64,000 nt of DNA, from positions 1 to 64,000 of the forward strand of contig CANLND010000009.1 in assembly GCA_947492585.1 (NCBI GenBank), read 5' to 3'. The translations under genes were made by a program, and so were the position numbers. The notes under the pieces are model-generated. The model saw only the letters and a program-made list of their open reading frames with translations, ran no database searches and was not told where the DNA came from. Shown here one piece after another: positions 8,903-18,413 of the stretch (its first letter is position 1; the number at the start of each line of letters is the position of its first letter). The stretch comes from an uncultured Paracoccaceae bacterium (GTDB lineage: Bacteria > Pseudomonadota > Alphaproteobacteria > Rhodobacterales > Rhodobacteraceae).

Positions 8903-9634
8903 ATGAGATTGAAGTCAGTCGTGGAAACGGTGTTGCGGGGCGCGCCGCCATTGTATCGTTTCGGGTCACGCATGTATCACAAATTCAATCCCGAATTTAA
9001 AACGCTCAGTCCCGGTGCGCCGGGGGCCATCCAGAAGGCGTTTGAATTTGCGCAAACGGATCAGGATGCCAAACAATTCAAAGGCGATTATCATGAATTT
9101 GGCGTGTTTCGTGGCGGCACTTTTCTGGCGGCGTATCAGACCGTAGAACAGCTGGGGCTGCGGGATGTTTCATTGTTTGGCTACGACAGTTTCGAAGGGT
9201 TGCCACCTGCCGAAGGGGTTGATGCCGTCGATACGCGCTTCTTTGAGGGCCAATTCGCCTGTTCCCGCAGCGAGGTTGAGGCCAATCTGGCGGAACATGG
9301 CGTGGATCTGAACCGTGCCACCTTTGTCGAAGGCTTTTATGAAGACACGCTCAGCGAAGACCTGCGGACCCGACACGCGTTCCAGCCAGCGTCTGTTGTG
9401 CTGCTGGATTGCGATTATTATTCATCAACCAAAGTTGCACTGGATTGGCTGACCCCTTTGTTGCAGCCAGGCACCGTTGTCTTGTTTGATGATTGGTACA
9501 GCTACGGCGATGTGGATGATTTGGGGCAGCCCAAAGCCTTTGCAGATTGGTTGTTGGAACATGACCGGTTCAAATCCGAAGATTTCTGCGAATTTGAACA
9601 CAACGGGCGTGGTTTTGTCCTACGGCGCAGCTGA
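8903..9634 (+). CDS. TylF/MycF-like SAM-dependent methyltransferase
   Basis: The 243-residue protein resembles the TylF/MycF (macrocin O-methyltransferase) family. Typical pieces are GDYHEFGVFRGGTF near 60 (SAM-binding start), FGYDSFEGLP near 95, a VEGFYEDTL segment, and the metal-binding LLDCDYYSSTKVAL and LFDDWYSYGD motifs with acidic residues near 170 and 195. In many bacteria this family modifies surface sugars, not macrolides. AGGGG lies 8 bases before ATG 8903. It runs tail to tail with a flippase-like gene, 6 bases apart, which fits but does not prove a cell-surface role. The substrate is unknown. Confidence 0.82.
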   Translation: MRLKSVVETVLRGAPPLYRFGSRMYHKFNPEFKTLSPGAPGAIQKAFEFAQTDQDAKQFKGDYHEFGVFRGGTFLAAYQTVEQLGLRDVSLFGYDSFEGLPPAEGVDAVDTRFFEGQFACSRSEVEANLAEHGVDLNRATFVEGFYEDTLSEDLRTRHAFQPASVVLLDCDYYSSTKVALDWLTPLLQPGTVVLFDDWYSYGDVDDLGQPKAFADWLLEHDRFKSEDFCEFEHNGRGFVLRRS

Positions 9635-9640
9635 CGGATA

Positions 9641-10648
9641 TCAGGGGCGGCGCAGGCCATACAGGACGCCGCCCAACAGACCAAAACACAGAAATATCCC
9701 ATACTCCAACCACGCGAGCGACAGCGCAGCGGCCGTGCTCACGTCCCATTGGGCCAAGAGAAATACAAAAATACCTTCGCGGATACCAATGCCATTGATG
9801 CTGATCGGCAGCATCATCACAAAAATCGCAATGGGCGCGATGGCAAAAAAACTGGCGTAGCTGATGGGAATATTCAGTGCCATGGCCAGCGCCCAGTAAA
9901 AGGTGATGACCACCAGTTGCAGCAATAGTGACAGCAAAAGCGCCCGTCTGAACACATGGGGGGTTTCTTTATACTGGCGGACGGCGGCGCCAATTTTTGA
10001 AAATTTTTGCAGAACGGATGCTGGCAAAAACGCTGCGATCTTTGAAATTCTCGGGCGTTGCGGCATGAGCAGAAGCGCCGCAATGAACACGACAGCTATC
10101 AGCGCGACGCCGGCCCAGATCCACAAACCGGGCAATCGCGCGCTGACATCGGCAGATAGGCTCAGCACCACCAGCGTAAATATGGCCAGGGCGATCAGCC
10201 CAAACAGCCGATCTAGCACCAGTGACATAAACGCCAATCCAACCGAGGCCCCTGCCCGCCAGGCGTCATAGCCGCGGATCGCATCACCACCAACGATGGA
10301 GGGCAGAAACTGGCGGAAGAAAGTAGAAATCAGCGTGGATTGATAAAGATAGCGCCACGGCGGCGTGATCTGTTGCGCCCTCAATAACCCCTGCCAGCGG
10401 GTGGTGATCAGCGCGGGACCGGCGAACTGCAACACCAATGCCACCAACAGCCACTCCACCTGGATGTTGACCATGACATCGCGCACCTCGTTCAGTTCGG
10501 CCTGCGACAGGATAAACCCGATCAGCCCAAGCGAGGCCGCCAGTTTGATCCAAAAGGATCTCCCGCGTTTTTGCCCACTGTTTTCGCTGGCAAAGGCGCG
10601 AAATCCCGTTTCGGATCTATGTGTAGATGTCGCGTTTTTGGGCTGCAT
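9641..10648 (-). CDS. Lysylphosphatidylglycerol synthase/flippase-like (UPF0104) membrane protein
   Basis: This 335-residue integral membrane protein has about eight hydrophobic segments. The PSIVGGDAIRGYDAWRAG segment near 110-128 and the following SLVLDRLFGLIAL are hallmarks of the LPG synthase transmembrane / UPF0104 family, members of which flip or transfer lipids. The soluble catalytic domain of MprF is absent, so it is more likely a lipid flippase-like protein than an aminoacyl transferase. The first 30 residues are polar and cytoplasmic. It converges on the TylF-like methyltransferase gene with a 6-base gap. Confidence 0.82.
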   Translation of the reverse strand: MQPKNATSTHRSETGFRAFASENSGQKRGRSFWIKLAASLGLIGFILSQAELNEVRDVMVNIQVEWLLVALVLQFAGPALITTRWQGLLRAQQITPPWRYLYQSTLISTFFRQFLPSIVGGDAIRGYDAWRAGASVGLAFMSLVLDRLFGLIALAIFTLVVLSLSADVSARLPGLWIWAGVALIAVVFIAALLLMPQRPRISKIAAFLPASVLQKFSKIGAAVRQYKETPHVFRRALLLSLLLQLVVITFYWALAMALNIPISYASFFAIAPIAIFVMMLPISINGIGIREGIFVFLLAQWDVSTAAALSLAWLEYGIFLCFGLLGGVLYGLRRP

Positions 10649-10824
10649 GTGCTCACCTGCCTTTGCCGTTCAACCTACGTGGTTTCGATTAAGGCATGGT
10701 TGAAACCGGATTGCGAGACATTATCGCCAAACCCTACAGAGCTGATGCTGTCCACAGATCGCTTCTTTTTGGCCGTCAAATACCCCCGCCGGAGGCGCCG
10801 CGTACAGCAGTGTTCAAACAATAA

Positions 10825-10846
10825 CGGCGCCCCGGATGGGACGCCG
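10825..10846 (-). terminator. Likely terminator after phoX
   Basis: On the minus strand, CGGCGTCCC pairs with GGGGCGCCG (one G-T pair) around an ATCC loop and is followed by TTATTGTTT. It lies 24 bases after the PhoX stop. The T-run is interrupted, so strength is uncertain. Nothing else was recognised in the 221-base gap 10649-10869 apart from a TTAA-N7-TTGA near-site at 10689-10703. Confidence 0.65.
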
Positions 10847-10869
10847 CTAAATCTACCATTTGCCCGGCG

Positions 10870-12753
10870 TCAGCCAAGGATGCCGTTGTCTTCGCGTTTG
10901 ACGACAACCACAGCAGAGCGCGCCAGTTTGCCCGCGCCATCCGGGAACGGCGCCGCTGGGTGCTGGATGCCAACAAACATCGAACGCCGGTCAGCCGACC
11001 AGCACAGGCCGGTGACTTCCGCGCCATATGGCACGGTCATGAAACGAACGATTTCACCGGTCACAGGATCGCCAACCAGCATCTGGTTGTTGCCCATGCC
11101 CTCATAGTCACCTTCGTTTTTGTAGTTGCCGTCGGTCTGGATCCACAGCAGGCCGGCGCTGTCGAACGCCATGCCGTCTGGGCTGTTGAACAGGTTGCCC
11201 GCGTTGATGTTGGAGGATCCGCCGTACTGATCACCGTACAGGTTGGGATTGCCTGCCATCACATAAAGATCCCATGTGAAGGTGTCCGAGGCATGGTTTT
11301 CCAGCGCAGGACGCCAGCGCACGATCTGACCATAGTGGTTTTCATCACGTGGGTTCACCGCATTGGCCGAGGTGTCATCGCCCCCGGCGTTGGGCTTTTT
11401 GCCGCGGTTCTTGTTATTGGTCAGCGCGCAGTAGGCTTCGACCGAGATCGGGTTTGCAGCAACCCATTCGGGGCGGTCCATGGTGGTTGCACCGACGGAT
11501 GAGGCCGCCAGACGCGTGTGGATGCAGATGTCTGCGGCGTCCATGCCGGTGGTGGCGGGCGTCAGCGCAATCCATGTGCCAGAGCCGTCAGCATTGAACT
11601 TGGCCACATAAAGCTGGCCTTCGTTCAGCAGATTTTCGGTGTCAGCACCTGGTTTGTACACATCTGCCGAAACAAATTTGTACAGGTATTCGCCGCGCTC
11701 ATCGTCGCCCAGATACACAACAACACGACCATCTTTGGCGATCACAACTTCGGCGTTTTCATGCTTGAAACGGCCCAAGGCGGTGCGCTTGACTGGCGTG
11801 CTGTTGGGGTCAGTTGGATCAATCTCTACGATATAGCCAAAGCGGTTCGGTTCGTTGGGGTTTTTTGACAGGTCATAGCGCGCATCAAACTTTTCATAGT
11901 CATAGCGGCTTTCGAGACCGATGCCGTAACGTTTGAACGCGTCCGAGCGTTCAAAGCTGGCGTCGGTGGAGCCGAAATACCCATTAAAGTTTTCTTCGCA
12001 GGTCAGGTATGTGCCCCAGGGAGTTTTACCCGAACCACAGTTGTTCATTGTGCCCAGAACTTCGACGCCGTGAGGGTCTGCATCTGTTTTCAGCATGTCA
12101 TGACCGGCGGCGGGACCTGCAATACGCATGGGCGTGTTGTGGTGGATGCGGCGGTTGTAGGGGCTGTCTTGAACCACGTCCCAGCCTTGTGCACCTTCGG
12201 TGACTTCCATCACTGTGACGCCCTGAAGGTTCTGGAATTTTAGAACTTCTTCTGCGGAAACGGGCTTGCCGTCTTCGTTTTGGGGCAGGTTCAGCTTGGG
12301 GTTTACATATTCGTGGTTCACCGCGATCAGCTGGCGGTCTTCCAGTTCAAACAGCTCCATACCATCGGTGTTTTCGCCAAAGATGCGGTCTGATTTAATG
12401 TCCCCGCCGGTGGCGTGGTCAAATTCAGGCGCGTCCGAAAACAACGGATCACCCCAGCGGGTCAGGATGTCCCAGGTGTAACCTTCGGGAACATGCACAG
12501 TTGCATCGGTTGCCACGCCGATAGGCTTAAACGCAAAACGGTTGGTTTTGGCAGCCTCAGCAGCGGTGGTCGACGACAACAGCGCGCCAGCTCCCATCAC
12601 AGCCGCGCCCGAACCAAAAGCCAAAACGCCGCTCAGAAAACCACGGCGGGACAGCGCGCTCTCAACGACGCGGTCAAAATCATTTTCGTCTGGACGCGCG
12701 CTTTGCAGCTCATCCCAATCGTCCCACGACAGATCAACACGTTTATCAGCCAT
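10870..12753 (-). CDS. phoX: PhoX-family (DUF839) alkaline phosphatase, Tat-exported
   Basis: This 627-residue protein matches the PhoX/DUF839 family, calcium- and iron-dependent periplasmic phosphatases used for organic phosphate. The N terminus has a Tat signal: SRRGFLSG at 35-42 followed by a hydrophobic stretch ending in AEAAK near 70. Recognisable segments include NCGSGKTPWGTYLTCEENFNG (Cys and Glu ligands) near 235, RFGYIVEIDP near 310 and GRFKHENAEV near 330. The gene stands alone, with a candidate Pho-box region upstream, and is followed by a hairpin. Whether it is a true PhoX or a related DUF839 protein of unknown substrate is less certain than the family. Confidence 0.87.
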   Translation of the reverse strand: MADKRVDLSWDDWDELQSARPDENDFDRVVESALSRRGFLSGVLAFGSGAAVMGAGALLSSTTAAEAAKTNRFAFKPIGVATDATVHVPEGYTWDILTRWGDPLFSDAPEFDHATGGDIKSDRIFGENTDGMELFELEDRQLIAVNHEYVNPKLNLPQNEDGKPVSAEEVLKFQNLQGVTVMEVTEGAQGWDVVQDSPYNRRIHHNTPMRIAGPAAGHDMLKTDADPHGVEVLGTMNNCGSGKTPWGTYLTCEENFNGYFGSTDASFERSDAFKRYGIGLESRYDYEKFDARYDLSKNPNEPNRFGYIVEIDPTDPNSTPVKRTALGRFKHENAEVVIAKDGRVVVYLGDDERGEYLYKFVSADVYKPGADTENLLNEGQLYVAKFNADGSGTWIALTPATTGMDAADICIHTRLAASSVGATTMDRPEWVAANPISVEAYCALTNNKNRGKKPNAGGDDTSANAVNPRDENHYGQIVRWRPALENHASDTFTWDLYVMAGNPNLYGDQYGGSSNINAGNLFNSPDGMAFDSAGLLWIQTDGNYKNEGDYEGMGNNQMLVGDPVTGEIVRFMTVPYGAEVTGLCWSADRRSMFVGIQHPAAPFPDGAGKLARSAVVVVKREDNGILG

Positions 12754-12803
12754 TTTGCTATTCCTCTGGCAAAAACAAAACTTGGTGACGTGGATCTATC
12801 GTC

Positions 12804-12848
12804 GCATGACAAAGGAATTGTGACAAATATTCATAACTTTTTTGACAC
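12804..12848 (-). promoter_or_regulatory. Candidate PhoB-binding region upstream of phoX
   Basis: On the minus strand three TGTCA-type elements precede phoX: GTGTCAA (12848-12842), TTGTCAC (12826-12820) and TTGTCAT (12812-12806). The first two are exactly 22 bases apart, twice the 11-base Pho-box period, with a poor half-site between; the third is off phase. This fits phosphate control of phoX but is degenerate. Confidence 0.4.
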
Positions 12849-12903
12849 TCCGCAGCGTGATGCTGGCTGCAAAGTGTCCGTGTAACTCACTGTAATTTAG
12901 TAA

Positions 12904-14697
12904 TTATTTATTATTCAGTGGATCAAGGCTAGCAGAGATCGGGGCCAATTGCACACGGCCTGCACGGTCTTGCAATCCCCACAGCAAAAGCGCGGAAACC
13001 GTATCCGGGCGCAGACGCCCCAGCATGATTACTGCGCCTTCCTGACCCGCACGGAACGCCGCCTGATCCAGAAAACGCCGCATCGCGCGTGGAGTTTGTC
13101 CTGCCCCATCAAAGTCCCGGAACACCACGCCAGCGGGCACGCCATCACGCAAGGCCAGCTTTTGCACCGTGTTCAATCCGTTGTCTTGCATCACCATGCC
13201 ATAGCCGCGTGCCTTGGCGACGGTTGCTATCTGATCAGCCAACGGACGGTTTCCCTGAAACCCTGTGTCGATGCCTTCGATTACGCCAAGAGCCTCGGGC
13301 ATTTTTGCAGACCAGACCTCAAGGGCGGTTTCGGCATCTTGTGGGCGGGCCTCTTGGGCGAGATCCACCAACATCAGCACCTCAAAACCGGCGGCCCGGC
13401 GTGCGGCAACTTTTTCTTCAAGCTTGGAGTCCTCGGGGCTGATGGCAAAGCTGATCGGATAAGGAAATCCAGCCAAGGCCTCCGCGCCGAGCCCCTCTTC
13501 ATCATCAATCAACACGATGGACATCAAGGGACGATCATCAATGAGATCAAAAGGCTCTGCATTGGCTTGAAACGGAGAAACCTCAAGTGGTGACTCTTTG
13601 ACGGGCACCGTTTCGGGTTCCAGTTCCGCCTGACTGGTCAGCTGCAAGGCAGGTTTTCCAATCCGGCTTTGGCCATCAGTCGCAGTGACAACACGGCGCG
13701 TGGCGTCTTTGTTTGGTTCTTTGGCAGTGTCGTCCCGATTAAACGGCAGTGGTACAGGTTTGGGTTGGTCCACAGTTTGCGGCAGGTCGGTTGGGGCGTC
13801 TAACGCTTTGGGGGCGGTGACGACCGGCACGTCCTGCGCGATCTCTGGGGTGTTTTTTGCCACCAGGGTGTGTTTTGCAATGGCGCCCGCTTCGGCCAGC
13901 GGTTGGGGCGGGGTTTGTGACGCGGAGGTTACGGAAACGTCCGAGTCAGTGGTCGCCGTCTTCAGGCTTGGCACGGGGGTCGCGTTTGTTTTGACGGGCG
14001 CGTCGGCGACGTTTGCTTTTGCGGGCACCGGGGGCGTGGTTTTGACGGGTGCGGTTGGCGCTATGCCTGCAGTACCAGCCACTGGAAGCGTGTCTGCGTC
14101 GCTGGCGGCCAGCGCGTTTTCAGGGCGATCGGGAGCGGCGGCGGCATCAGGTTTTGGGGCCGCGGGGGGGGCGATTTCGGTCAGGGTTGAGGCATCCGCC
14201 AGCGCAGGTTCCGCCGCAGCCGGCGGGCCGGGTGGCACGGGGGCAGCGGTTTCGGTGGAAATATCTAAATCTGGCACCGGCGCAGCGGCCTGCGGCCGAA
14301 CAGATGGGGTCGCATCAGTCACCGGGGCCGTGGAGGACGGCGATTGTGCGACGCTGATCTGAACCTCGTTTGGCGCTGGCGCCTCCGTCTGGGCCAATCC
14401 CTGCTGCTGTATTTGTGCGTCTGGGCGGCTGGTTGAGCTGCGGTCGGCTTTGGTGAGTGTGCTCAGGTCGTCTTCTATCGCTGTGTCCAGCGCCGACGGC
14501 GTTGCCTCCACCAGATCTGCATCGCCATGTGCGGCTTTGACGGGGGCCGTGTCATTGATGCGAGGTTCGTTCACAGCCAGTGGCGTGTCGGCTGCCACAT
14601 CAACCGCTTTGGGCAACGGTAGCCATAAGGACACTGCTGTTGCGCCGATGACGGCCACCACCGCGCCAATGCTGACGCCTCCAAGAAACCCTTGCAT
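12904..14697 (-). CDS. Divergent polysaccharide deacetylase family protein
   Basis: This 597-residue protein starts with one membrane anchor (about 5-28), continues as a long low-complexity linker rich in Ala, Pro, Thr and Asp (about 30-370), and ends in a divergent polysaccharide deacetylase domain (about 385-590; motifs SIVLIDDEEGL, PYPISFAISP, AGFEVLMLVDL, MVMQDNGLN). Proteins of this family often sit near envelope or cell-division genes and are thought to act on cell-wall or surface glycans, but activity is largely unproven. The linker is far longer than in short YibQ-like homologues and could span the periplasm. trpG starts divergently about 180 bases away. Confidence 0.83.
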   Translation of the reverse strand: MQGFLGGVSIGAVVAVIGATAVSLWLPLPKAVDVAADTPLAVNEPRINDTAPVKAAHGDADLVEATPSALDTAIEDDLSTLTKADRSSTSRPDAQIQQQGLAQTEAPAPNEVQISVAQSPSSTAPVTDATPSVRPQAAAPVPDLDISTETAAPVPPGPPAAAEPALADASTLTEIAPPAAPKPDAAAAPDRPENALAASDADTLPVAGTAGIAPTAPVKTTPPVPAKANVADAPVKTNATPVPSLKTATTDSDVSVTSASQTPPQPLAEAGAIAKHTLVAKNTPEIAQDVPVVTAPKALDAPTDLPQTVDQPKPVPLPFNRDDTAKEPNKDATRRVVTATDGQSRIGKPALQLTSQAELEPETVPVKESPLEVSPFQANAEPFDLIDDRPLMSIVLIDDEEGLGAEALAGFPYPISFAISPEDSKLEEKVAARRAAGFEVLMLVDLAQEARPQDAETALEVWSAKMPEALGVIEGIDTGFQGNRPLADQIATVAKARGYGMVMQDNGLNTVQKLALRDGVPAGVVFRDFDGAGQTPRAMRRFLDQAAFRAGQEGAVIMLGRLRPDTVSALLLWGLQDRAGRVQLAPISASLDPLNNK

Positions 14698-14875
14698 GCC
14701 TGTCTTGCCTCTCCGTGCCTTTGCAGTGTGGGTGAAAAATCGTCAACCGTCTGTCGAGACTGTCAAACAGTCTCCAAGGCCTCTTGACGCTGCTACCCAT
14801 CCCTGAACATGTATGTTGCAACCACTATACTGTGGCGTGGCCCTGCCCCGCCAGTCCAAAACGAGGCTGCAAACG

Positions 14876-15457
14876 ATGCTGCTGCTAATCGACAACTATG
14901 ATTCATTTACCTACAACCTAGTGCATTATCTGGGGTCTCTCGGCGCGGACGTGCAGGTGCACCGGAATGACGCCCTGAATGTACAGCAGGCCATGGCGCT
15001 GAACCCCACAGGCATTTTGCTGTCGCCGGGTCCCAAGGCCCCCGAACAGGCGGGTATCTGCCTTGCGATGGTCGAAGCCGCACGTGAGACGCGCACGCCG
15101 TTGATGGGGGTCTGTTTGGGCCATCAGACCATCGGTCAGGCCTTTGGCGGCACGGTTGTGCGCTGTCATGAAATCGTGCACGGCAAAATGGGCACGATGC
15201 ATCACACCGACAAAGGTTTGTTTGCAGGTCTGCCAACCCCGTTTGAAGCAACGCGCTATCACTCGCTGGTGGTTGAACGCGAAACGCTGCCCGACTGTCT
15301 GGAAATCACGGCTGAGCTGGAGGATGGCACCATCATGGGCCTGCAACACCGTGAGCTGCCCATTCATGGCGTGCAGTTCCACCCGGAATCCATTGCGTCC
15401 GAACACGGCCACGCCCTGTTGCAGAACTTCCTGAATGACATGAAGGCACCGGCATGA
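14876..15457 (+). CDS. trpG: Anthranilate synthase component II (glutamine amidotransferase)
   Basis: TrpG releases ammonia from glutamine for TrpE. The 193-residue class I amidotransferase has [12 protein letters not shown] at the N terminus, the oxyanion segment [13 protein letters not shown] near 47, the nucleophile motif [15 protein letters not shown] near 77 (Cys) and the His-Glu pair in [14 protein letters not shown] near 168. It overlaps trpD by four bases (ATGA). It heads the run trpG-trpD-ung-trpC-moaC-moeA-lexA. TrpG-type and PabA-type proteins are alike; the trpD neighbour supports TrpG, possibly shared with folate synthesis. Confidence 0.95.
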   Translation: MLLLIDNYDSFTYNLVHYLGSLGADVQVHRNDALNVQQAMALNPTGILLSPGPKAPEQAGICLAMVEAARETRTPLMGVCLGHQTIGQAFGGTVVRCHEIVHGKMGTMHHTDKGLFAGLPTPFEATRYHSLVVERETLPDCLEITAELEDGTIMGLQHRELPIHGVQFHPESIASEHGHALLQNFLNDMKAPA

Positions 15458-16473
15458 GTGATCTCCTGAAGCCCCTGATTGGCATCGCCGCTGAACGCCC
15501 CCTGACCCGCGCCGAGGCTGAACTGGCCTTTACCCAACTGTTCGAAGGTGAAGCCACGCCGAGCCAAATGGGCGGCCTGTTGATGGCGCTGCGGGTGCGC
15601 GGCGAAACGGTAGATGAATTTGCGGCGGCCGCTGCGGTGATGCGGGCCAAATGCAATCCCGTGTCCGCCCCAAAGGGCGCGATGGACATCGTTGGCACCG
15701 GCGGCGATGGCAAAAACACGTTGAATATCTCCACTGCGACCGCCTTTGTTGTGGCCGGTGCAGGCGTTGTGGTCGCCAAACACGGCAACCGCAATCTCAG
15801 TTCAAAATCCGGCACCGCAGATTTGCAATCGCAAATGGGCATCAATGTGATGGTGGGGCCAGACGTGGTACAGCGCGCGCTGTACGAGACCGGGATCGGC
15901 TTTATGATGGCGCCCATGCACCACCCTGCGGTGGCACATGTGATGCCAACACGCCAAGAACTCGGCACGCGGACCATTTTCAACATTCTTGGTCCGTTGA
16001 CCAACCCGGCAGGCGTGACGCGCCAGCTGACCGGTGCGTTTTCGCGCGATCTGATCCGCCCGATGGCCGAAACCCTGTTGGCGCTTGGCACCGAAAAGGC
16101 ATGGTTGGTGCACGGATCTGATGGCACCGACGAGCTGACCATCACCGGTACCAGCTGGGTGTCGGCGGTTGAGAACGGCACGGTGCGCGATTTTGAGATC
16201 ACGCCAGAAGACGCGGGTCTGCCCGTTCATCCGTTTAAGGCCATCCTTGGCGGTACGCCGGAACAAAACGCCATTGCATTCCGTGCGCTTCTGGATGGTG
16301 CACCAACGGCGTATCGTGATGCGGTTTTGTTGAATTCTGCCGCTGCGTTGGTGGTGGCCGATAAGGCGAGCACCTTGCCCGAAGGCGTTGAAATGGCAAA
16401 AGAAAGCATCGACAGCGGTGCCGCGCGTGACAAAGTCGACGCACTGGCGCGGATCACTTCGGACGCCGCATGA
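15454..16473 (+). CDS. trpD: Anthranilate phosphoribosyltransferase
   Basis: TrpD joins anthranilate to PRPP, the second committed step of tryptophan synthesis. The 339-residue protein shows the PRPP/metal motif [14 protein letters not shown] near 82-95, [16 protein letters not shown] near 109-124 and the metal-binding [10 protein letters not shown] near 224-233. It overlaps trpG upstream and ung downstream, each by four bases, so all are translationally coupled. Confidence 0.96.
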   Translation: MSDLLKPLIGIAAERPLTRAEAELAFTQLFEGEATPSQMGGLLMALRVRGETVDEFAAAAAVMRAKCNPVSAPKGAMDIVGTGGDGKNTLNISTATAFVVAGAGVVVAKHGNRNLSSKSGTADLQSQMGINVMVGPDVVQRALYETGIGFMMAPMHHPAVAHVMPTRQELGTRTIFNILGPLTNPAGVTRQLTGAFSRDLIRPMAETLLALGTEKAWLVHGSDGTDELTITGTSWVSAVENGTVRDFEITPEDAGLPVHPFKAILGGTPEQNAIAFRALLDGAPTAYRDAVLLNSAAALVVADKASTLPEGVEMAKESIDSGAARDKVDALARITSDAA

Positions 16474-17114
16474 CACCGTTGCCACAGGCGTGGGCGCATC
16501 TGCCGTTTTTCACCACAGACTGGCCGCAGATCGCGGCCTGTCTGGACAATGAAAACCGCCAGATCCTCCCCCCGGCGGATCAGCGCTTTGCCGCGCTTGA
16601 GTTCACCACTCCGGCTGAAACCCGCGTGGTGATCCTGGGCCAGGACCCGTACCCAACGCCCGGCCACGCGCATGGTCTGGCCTTTTCTGTTGAACCCGAT
16701 GTGCGCCCCCTTCCCCGTTCTTTGAATAACATTTACAAAGAGTTACTGGAGGATCTTGGCGGGAATCCCGCCACTGGTGATTTGCGCAATTGGGCGAAAC
16801 AGGGCGTGTTGTTGCTCAATACGTCTTTGTCTGTCCCCGCAGGTGAGGCAAACGGCCACAAATCACTGGGCTGGTCGAAACTGGTGCACCAGGTGCTGGC
16901 AGAGGTGTCGAAAACGCCAACCGCCTTTATCCTATGGGGCAATGCGGCGCAGGCCTTGGAAAAACACATAAACCCCGGTGAGCACCTGATCGTAAAATCC
17001 GCGCATCCCTCGCCGCTTTCGGCGCGACGCGGCTTTTTCGGCTCTCGCCCCTTTTCAAAAGTCAACGACTGGCTTACCCAACAGGGCAACCCGCCCATTG
17101 ACTGGACCAGATAG
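16470..17114 (+). CDS. ung: Uracil-DNA glycosylase, family 1
   Basis: Ung removes uracil from DNA and starts base-excision repair. The 214-residue protein has motif A GQDPY (57-61) with catalytic Asp59, LLLNTSLSV near 114 and motif [19 protein letters not shown] from His179. The residue after GQDPY is Pro62, where E. coli Ung has His (GQDPYH). The 4-base overlap with trpD and 14-base gap to trpC place a repair gene inside a tryptophan operon that in relatives usually runs directly from trpD to trpC. Confidence 0.94.
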   Translation: MTPLPQAWAHLPFFTTDWPQIAACLDNENRQILPPADQRFAALEFTTPAETRVVILGQDPYPTPGHAHGLAFSVEPDVRPLPRSLNNIYKELLEDLGGNPATGDLRNWAKQGVLLLNTSLSVPAGEANGHKSLGWSKLVHQVLAEVSKTPTAFILWGNAAQALEKHINPGEHLIVKSAHPSPLSARRGFFGSRPFSKVNDWLTQQGNPPIDWTR

Positions 17115-17128
17115 AAGAAAGCGCAGAG

Positions 17129-17938
17129 ATGACGCAAAACGTGCTCGACAAAATCAAGGCCTACAAACTGGAAGAGGTCGCCGCCGATAAGGCCGCCAAG
17201 CCCCTGTCCGAAGTAGAGGCCGAAGCCCGTGCTGCTGATCCTGTGCGCGGCTTTGCAGACAATCTGATCCGCGCCTCCCGCGAAGGCTATGGGCTGATCG
17301 CCGAGATAAAGAAGGCCAGCCCGTCAAAAGGTCTGATCCGTGAAGATTTTCATCCTGCTGATCTGGCCCGCGCCTATGAAGCGGGCGGAGCTGCGTGCCT
17401 GTCAGTGCTGACTGACACGCCCAGCTTTCAGGGCGCCAAAGAGTTTTTGGTAGAGGCGCGTGCCGCCTGTTCGCTGCCTGCTCTGCGTAAAGATTTCATG
17501 TACGACCCCTATCAGGTGGCCGAAGCGCGCGCATTGGGCGCGGATTGTATCCTGATCATTCTGGCGTCTGTGTCGGATACGCAGGCGGCAGAGCTGGAGC
17601 AATGTGCCTTTGATTGGGGCATGGATGTACTGCTGGAAGTGCACGACGCCGAAGAGCTGGAGCGGGCCTGCCTGTTGAAATCCCCCTTGATGGGCATCAA
17701 TAACCGTAATCTGAGAACCTTTGACACCACGCTGGACACCACCCGCATCTTGTCGAAAAACGTACCTGCCGACCGTACGATTGTTTGCGAAAGTGGCCTG
17801 TTCACCCCTGCGGATCTGGCAGATATGTCGCAATATGGCGCGCGCAGTTTCTTGATTGGTGAAAGCCTGATGCGGCAGGAGGATGTGGCCACGGCCACCC
17901 GGAACCTGCTTGCCAATCCCTCAATGCCCGGAGCGTGA
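17129..17938 (+). CDS. trpC: Indole-3-glycerol-phosphate synthase
   Basis: TrpC closes the indole ring, converting CdRP to indole-3-glycerol phosphate. The 269-residue TIM-barrel protein has the conserved [13 protein letters not shown] near 53-65 (phosphate and catalytic Lys), [14 protein letters not shown] near 115-128, the [13 protein letters not shown] segment near 170, [10 protein letters not shown] near 190 and SESG-type [11 protein letters not shown] near 214. moaC starts four bases after the stop, so tryptophan and molybdopterin genes share a transcript. Confidence 0.96.
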   Translation: MTQNVLDKIKAYKLEEVAADKAAKPLSEVEAEARAADPVRGFADNLIRASREGYGLIAEIKKASPSKGLIREDFHPADLARAYEAGGAACLSVLTDTPSFQGAKEFLVEARAACSLPALRKDFMYDPYQVAEARALGADCILIILASVSDTQAAELEQCAFDWGMDVLLEVHDAEELERACLLKSPLMGINNRNLRTFDTTLDTTRILSKNVPADRTIVCESGLFTPADLADMSQYGARSFLIGESLMRQEDVATATRNLLANPSMPGA

Positions 17939-17942
17939 TGTC

Positions 17943-18413
17943 ATGAGCCTGACCCATTTTGATAAAAAGGGCGACGCCCATATGGTCGATGTCTCGGACA
18001 AAGACGTGACAGCGCGTATTGCCACCGCTGAGGGCCATATCAAAATGGCGGCTGAAACGTTTTCCATCATTTCCGAAGGGCGCGCAAAAAAGGGCGACGT
18101 TCTGGGCATTGCCCGGCTGGCCGGGATCATGGGGGCCAAAAAAACCCCCGACCTGATCCCGTTGTGCCACCCCTTGCCGGTCACCAAAGTTGCCGTAGAT
18201 CTGACCCTTGATCCCGACCTGCCCGGCGTGCGGATTGCGGCCACAGTGAAAACCACGGGCCAGACCGGTGTCGAAATGGAGGCACTTACCGCCGTTTCAA
18301 CCGCTGCGCTGACCGTCTATGACATGGCCAAGGCCGTGGACAAAGCGATGGAGATCGGCGGAGTGCGCGTAATTTTGAAAGATGGCGGAAAATCAGGCCG
18401 GTACGAGGCATAG
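17943..18413 (+). CDS. moaC: Cyclic pyranopterin monophosphate synthase
   Basis: MoaC, working with MoaA, makes cyclic pyranopterin monophosphate from GTP, the first intermediate of molybdenum cofactor. The 156-residue protein has [14 protein letters not shown] near 14-27, [13 protein letters not shown] near 71-83, [19 protein letters not shown] near 109-127 with the conserved Glu and Asp, and C-terminal [11 protein letters not shown] 17943 was chosen because it gives the standard N terminus ([16 protein letters not shown]). moeA begins at the next base after the stop. Confidence 0.96.
   Translation: MSLTHFDKKGDAHMVDVSDKDVTARIATAEGHIKMAAETFSIISEGRAKKGDVLGIARLAGIMGAKKTPDLIPLCHPLPVTKVAVDLTLDPDLPGVRIAATVKTTGQTGVEMEALTAVSTAALTVYDMAKAVDKAMEIGGVRVILKDGGKSGRYEA

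Noticed and set aside
13685-14362. 225-residue Ala/Gly/Ser-rich frame opposite the polysaccharide deacetylase gene
   Set aside because: It mirrors the low-complexity linker of the real protein and has no independent support.
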